NCBI RefSeq assembly: GCF_937934665.1
Contig: NZ_CALGYW010000073.1
Location: forward strand, 1 to 8,279
Source of the DNA: an uncultured Anaerococcus sp.
GTDB taxonomy: Bacteria > Bacillota > Clostridia > Tissierellales > Peptoniphilaceae
Reading direction: 5' to 3'
Length of the DNA stretch: 8,279 nucleotides
Of this stretch, positions 6,141 through 8,279 are shown piece after piece. The first letter of the stretch is position 1, and every line of letters starts with the position of its first letter. Under the pieces are notes generated by a model. It was not told where the DNA came from, made no database searches, and saw only the letters and a list, made by a program, of their open reading frames with translations. A program made the position numbers and the translations under genes.

Positions 6141-6867
6141 GATAGTCCTTGCCCTTATTTTTGCCTTAACTCTCACCTCCTGCGAGGAAGTCACAAGAGA
6201 TGATAAAAATCAAAGTGAAATAAAAATCGAAGATAGGGAAAAAAACTATGAAAAAGCCCAATTTTCCTATGCCCATGATGGCGATACCATTTGGGTTAGT
6301 ATTGATGGTGTTGATGAAAAAATAAGGTTTGTCGGCATAAATACGCCAGAACTTGCAAAAGACGGAAACCCCTCCGAATTTATGGCAAAAGAAGCTAAGG
6401 ATTTTACTGAAAAATCTCTAGAAAATAAGGAAGTCTACCTAGAAAAGGACGTCTCAGATAGGGATAAATACGATAGGCTTTTAAGGTATATTTGGCTAGA
6501 AAAACCAGTTACAAACCCAAGTCTTAAAGATATAGAAACTAAAACCCTAAACGGTCTTTTAGTCAAAGAAGGCTTAGCCTACGCTAATTACTATAAACCT
6601 GATGTTAAATATCATGACTTTCTAAAAAAGTTAGAAAATACCGCTAAGGCCAATAATAAAGGCATCTGGTCAGATGGGAAATCTGATAAAGATTTTGTAG
6701 AAAAAAATGAAAAAATTGATGAATCCTACCTCATAAAGGGCAATAAAAATTCCAAAGTCTACCACCTGCCAGAATGGCCTTCCTACGATACTATTAAGGA
6801 TAAAAATGCAGTCTATTTCGAAAACGAAAAAGAAGCCAAGGATGCAGGTTTTAGGCCAGCAAGTTAG
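6133..6867 (+). CDS. Lipid-anchored thermonuclease (staphylococcal nuclease homologue) with Ada/sunset-like C-terminal domain
   Basis: A 244-residue secreted nuclease that cuts DNA or RNA outside the cell. The hydrophobic signal ends in LTSC (Cys17), so the mature protein is probably membrane-tethered. The SNase fold spans about 40-180: HDGDT (48-52) for calcium, R65 and E73 in IRFVGINTPE, and R115 in DKYDRLLRYIW, matching the catalytic Arg-Glu-Arg of staphylococcal nuclease. GLLVKEGLAYANYY and NNKGIWSD close the domain. N70 replaces the Asp usual before TPE. Residues 199-244 (GNKNSKVYHLP, then AKDAGFRP) look like the small Ada metal-binding or sunset-type domain, but without cysteines. ATGCTTAG overlaps the regulator stop, with AAAAGGA upstream, which selects this start over one 15 codons earlier inside the Fur-family gene. 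Confidence 0.9.
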   Translation: MLRIVLALIFALTLTSCEEVTRDDKNQSEIKIEDREKNYEKAQFSYAHDGDTIWVSIDGVDEKIRFVGINTPELAKDGNPSEFMAKEAKDFTEKSLENKEVYLEKDVSDRDKYDRLLRYIWLEKPVTNPSLKDIETKTLNGLLVKEGLAYANYYKPDVKYHDFLKKLENTAKANNKGIWSDGKSDKDFVEKNEKIDESYLIKGNKNSKVYHLPEWPSYDTIKDKNAVYFENEKEAKDAGFRPAS

Positions 6868-6912
6868 GTAGCGTAGACCTTAAACCTTGCCAGAAAATCA
6901 AATATTTATAAG

Positions 6913-6957
6913 AAAAAAGAGCTCATCAAAGATTATTTATCTTGATAGCTCTTTTTT
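6913..6957. terminator. Bidirectional terminator between nuclease and toxin genes
   Basis: AAAAAAGAGCT pairs perfectly with AGCTCTTTTTT. An inner ATCA-AGA/TCT-TGAT stem continues it through two single-base bulges, around a seven-base loop. The A-run and T-run make it work on both strands, ending the zur-nuclease and the toxin-antitoxin transcripts. Confidence 0.88.
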
Positions 6958-6961
6958 ATAC

Positions 6962-7228
6962 TTAATCATAAATATTTTTTCTATGACCAACGTCAATAGC
7001 AAGGACTATTAGCTCATCGTCTCTAATTTCACAAATCACTCTATAAGCCCCTATCCTATATCTCCAAAGTCCCTTATAATCCCCTTTAAGAGCCTTTCCA
7101 AACCTTCTGGGATCATCTATCATATCAAGCTTTGCTTTCATATCCTTAGCTAGCATTAGGCCAAGATGTTTGTCCATTTTCTTTATTTTCTTTCTAACAT
7201 TTTCTGAAACTACAAGCCTATAAGTCAC
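6962..7228 (-). CDS. relE: RelE/ParE-family toxin
   Basis: An 88-residue basic toxin of the RelE superfamily. The family pattern is clear: YRLVVSENVRKKIKKMDK at the N-terminus, DDPRRFGKALKG in the middle, LWRYRIGAYRVICEI (54-68), and a closing strand DVGHRKNIYD. R56, R58, R63, H82, R83 and Y87 are positioned like the basic and aromatic residues used by RelE nucleases for ribosome-dependent mRNA cleavage. It begins with GTG (7226-7228) and overlaps the antitoxin gene by 11 bases, with no strong ribosome binding site. It is probably made by coupling at a lower level than the antitoxin. No inactivating change is visible. Confidence 0.9.
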   Translation of the reverse strand: MTYRLVVSENVRKKIKKMDKHLGLMLAKDMKAKLDMIDDPRRFGKALKGDYKGLWRYRIGAYRVICEIRDDELIVLAIDVGHRKNIYD

Positions 7229-7445
7229 TTTCGAGTTCCAAAATTAAATCATCTATAGAATGAGTAAGGGGATTTTTTTCAAAATCTGCCAAGGCCTTAA
7301 GCCCTGTTTCATAATCAAGCTCATCTTCAATCTGACTTGCTAGGGCAGTTTTAAAAAGCTCAGATAAATTTTTGCCAGTATGTTTAGAATAAGCCTTAAA
7401 TAACTTATTTTCTTCTTCATTTAACCTAAGTGAAACAACGCTCAT
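7218..7445 (-). CDS. relB: RelB/DinJ-type antitoxin
   Basis: A 75-residue acidic antitoxin. Its first half, SVVSLRLNEEENKLFKAYSKHTGKNLSELFKTAL, is a ribbon-helix-helix DNA-binding unit. The rest (DELDYETGLKALADFEKNPLTH and an acidic tail) is the usual toxin-wrapping segment. TGGAGG lies five bases before the chosen ATG. A longer in-frame start 17 codons upstream would run through the promoter and is rejected. The gene lies directly upstream of the toxin, overlaps it, and should autorepress the pair from the inverted repeat upstream. Confidence 0.88.
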   Translation of the reverse strand: MSVVSLRLNEEENKLFKAYSKHTGKNLSELFKTALASQIEDELDYETGLKALADFEKNPLTHSIDDLILELESDL

Positions 7446-7463
7446 AAAAACCTCCAATCTTTG

Positions 7464-7496
7464 TTTACATTGTACTACATTTTTGTAAATTAGCAA
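7464..7496 (-). promoter_or_regulatory. Promoter and candidate operator of the relBE pair
   Basis: On the minus strand TTGCTA (7491-7496) and TACAAT (7469-7474) are separated by 16 bases, a reasonable sigma-A promoter 23 bases before the antitoxin ATG. TTTACA (7464-7469) and TGTAAA (7484-7489) form an inverted repeat with a 14-base spacer that covers the -10 and spacer, a fitting site for autorepression by the antitoxin. Confidence 0.5.
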
Positions 7497-7564
7497 TAAA
7501 TATATGATTGTTTTGAGTAATAATATTTTTATTTATTATTTTACTTTCCCTTAAAAATAAATTG

Positions 7565-7573
7565 TGTTATAAT
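7565..7573 (+). promoter_or_regulatory. Extended -10 promoter of the Ltp-like lipoprotein gene
   Basis: TGTTATAAT is a perfect -10 with the TGn extension, and there is no clear -35. It implies an untranslated leader of about 100 bases before the ATG at 7679. That leader contains only a short AGCC-ATAA-GGCT hairpin (7642-7653) and no riboswitch that I can recognise. Confidence 0.55.
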
Positions 7574-7678
7574 TTAATCAAGATGATAATTTTAGTTACA
7601 TCCATCTGTTTATTATACCAAAATATATAATTCTAGTATTCAGCCATAAGGCTTCATATAAATTACAAAGAGGAAATT

Positions 7679-8188
7679 ATGAAAAAACTAATCGCACTAA
7701 TGGCTCTAGCCTTGACACTTACAGCGTGTGGTAGTGACACCAACACAAAAGAAGTTAAGCAAGAAGAAGTTAAGGAAGAAGAAGTTAAGGAAGAAGTCAA
7801 ACAAGAAGAAGCTGCAAAAGATGAAACCGAGGGAGAAGTTAAAGAAGAAACCGAAGAATCAGAAAAGCCAAAAGAAGATGATGTCCCAAGAGAATATAAA
7901 AACGCACTACGTTCAGCAGAAAACTATATTTCAATGATGCCATTCTCTGAAAAAGGACTTTATGATCAATTAACCTCTGAAGCTGCTGATAAGTATCCAG
8001 CAGAAGCTGCTCAATATGCTATTGATAATATTAAAGTGGACTACAACGAACAAGCACTTAAAGCTGCTCAGAACTATCTTAATATGATGCCAATGTCAGA
8101 TGAACAATTAAAACAGCAATTAATGTCAGATGCAGGAGATAAATACACTGAGGAACAAGCACAATACGCAATCGACCATCTGGACTAA
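7679..8188 (+). CDS. Ltp-family surface lipoprotein with two C-terminal repeats
   Basis: A 169-residue surface lipoprotein. A signal peptide ends in LTAC with lipidated Cys17. Residues about 24-70 are a low-complexity Glu/Lys/Val linker built on the pentapeptide EVKxE, which should form a stiff charged spacer. Two tandem copies of about 45 residues follow (from about 73 and from about 122). They share AL..A.NY..MMP.S...L..QL.S.A.DKY..E.AQYAID, the pattern of the host cell surface-exposed lipoprotein (Ltp) repeat family. The Ltp protein of Streptococcus prophage TP-J34 blocks injection of phage DNA; other members have no known role. AGAGGAAA precedes the ATG. No phage genes adjoin it here. It is divergent from the toxin-antitoxin pair, and no clear terminator follows. 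The family call is strong, the exclusion role is inferred. Confidence 0.8.
   Translation: MKKLIALMALALTLTACGSDTNTKEVKQEEVKEEEVKEEVKQEEAAKDETEGEVKEETEESEKPKEDDVPREYKNALRSAENYISMMPFSEKGLYDQLTSEAADKYPAEAAQYAIDNIKVDYNEQALKAAQNYLNMMPMSDEQLKQQLMSDAGDKYTEEQAQYAIDHLD
7751..7810 (+). repeat. In-frame 15-base tandem repeat in the lipoprotein linker
   Basis: Three consecutive 15-base units of GAAGTTAAGSAAGAA (7751-7795, one base differing) encode EVKQE/EVKEE/EVKEE. A fourth, diverged unit lacks the leading GAA (VKQEE). Copy-number change would lengthen or shorten the linker without breaking the frame. Confidence 0.8.
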
Positions 8189-8279
8189 TATAAAATTTAC
8201 TATCATAATAATAAAAATTAGTAATCTATGATAAGAAATTCTATATAAGATTTTTGGAAATGATAAACAATATAAGCAA

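Noticed and set aside
7518..7545. AATAAT/ATTATT inverted repeats in the relBE-lipoprotein spacer
   Set aside because: Such symmetry is expected by chance in AT-only sequence, and no gene ends here.
7728..7937. 69-residue Lys-rich open frame on the plus strand
   Set aside because: It is the other-frame reading of the Glu/Lys repeat linker in the lipoprotein gene.
8197..8233. Overlapping inverted repeats TTACTA/TAGTAA and TATCATA/TATGATA after the lipoprotein gene
   Set aside because: They are mutually exclusive, almost pure A/T, and lack a T-run, so I do not call a terminator or RNA element.

Overview
The window is low-GC DNA with strong AGGAGG-type ribosome binding sites, compact operons, lipobox-bearing lipoproteins and Rho-independent terminators. 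This fits a Gram-positive Firmicute. A PolC-derived protein, a zinc uptake/Fur-family cluster and a small lipoprotein with repeats of the Ltp type suggest an anaerobic coccus of the Peptoniphilaceae (Anaerococcus, Peptoniphilus or Finegoldia-like). That genus-level guess is inference from sequence style only. There are no rRNA, tRNA, CRISPR or insertion-sequence features.

Region 1 (1-3160, all minus strand). The left edge holds the first 17 codons of a yaaA-like gene, preceded by a bidirectional terminator. Upstream of that is a tight three-gene operon that reads right to left. Its first gene encodes a 334-residue protein that I read as a shrunken, catalytically dead derivative of the PolC replicative DNA polymerase. 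Next is a WYL-domain transcriptional regulator. Last is a protein with an EVE/PUA-like N-terminus and a possible PD-(D/E)XK nuclease-like C-terminus. The gaps are 27 and 9 bases, and the operon has its own extended -10 promoter next to an 18-bp palindrome. A WYL regulator next to a nuclease-like protein and a repurposed replication protein resembles the architecture of defence loci. This is the best candidate for an undescribed system here.

Region 2 (3166-6957). A zinc/manganese-type ABC importer operon (substrate-binding lipoprotein, ATPase, permease; minus strand) ends in a terminator that overlaps its last codons. It is divergent from a Fur-family regulator, probably Zur, whose stop codon overlaps the start of a lipid-anchored thermonuclease gene (plus strand). 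The 91-base divergent spacer carries a near-perfect consensus promoter for the importer and a TGCAA-N5-TTGCA palindrome at its transcription start. This is the expected place for a metal-sensing repressor to bind. The genes together look like a zinc-starvation response to which an extracellular nuclease has been attached.

Region 3 (6913-8279). A bidirectional terminator separates the nuclease from a convergent relBE-type toxin-antitoxin pair (minus strand). A divergent gene (plus strand) then encodes a lipoprotein with a charged pentapeptide-repeat linker and two Ltp-type repeats, a family known from phage superinfection exclusion. The last 90 bases are AT-rich and hold no gene that I can support.
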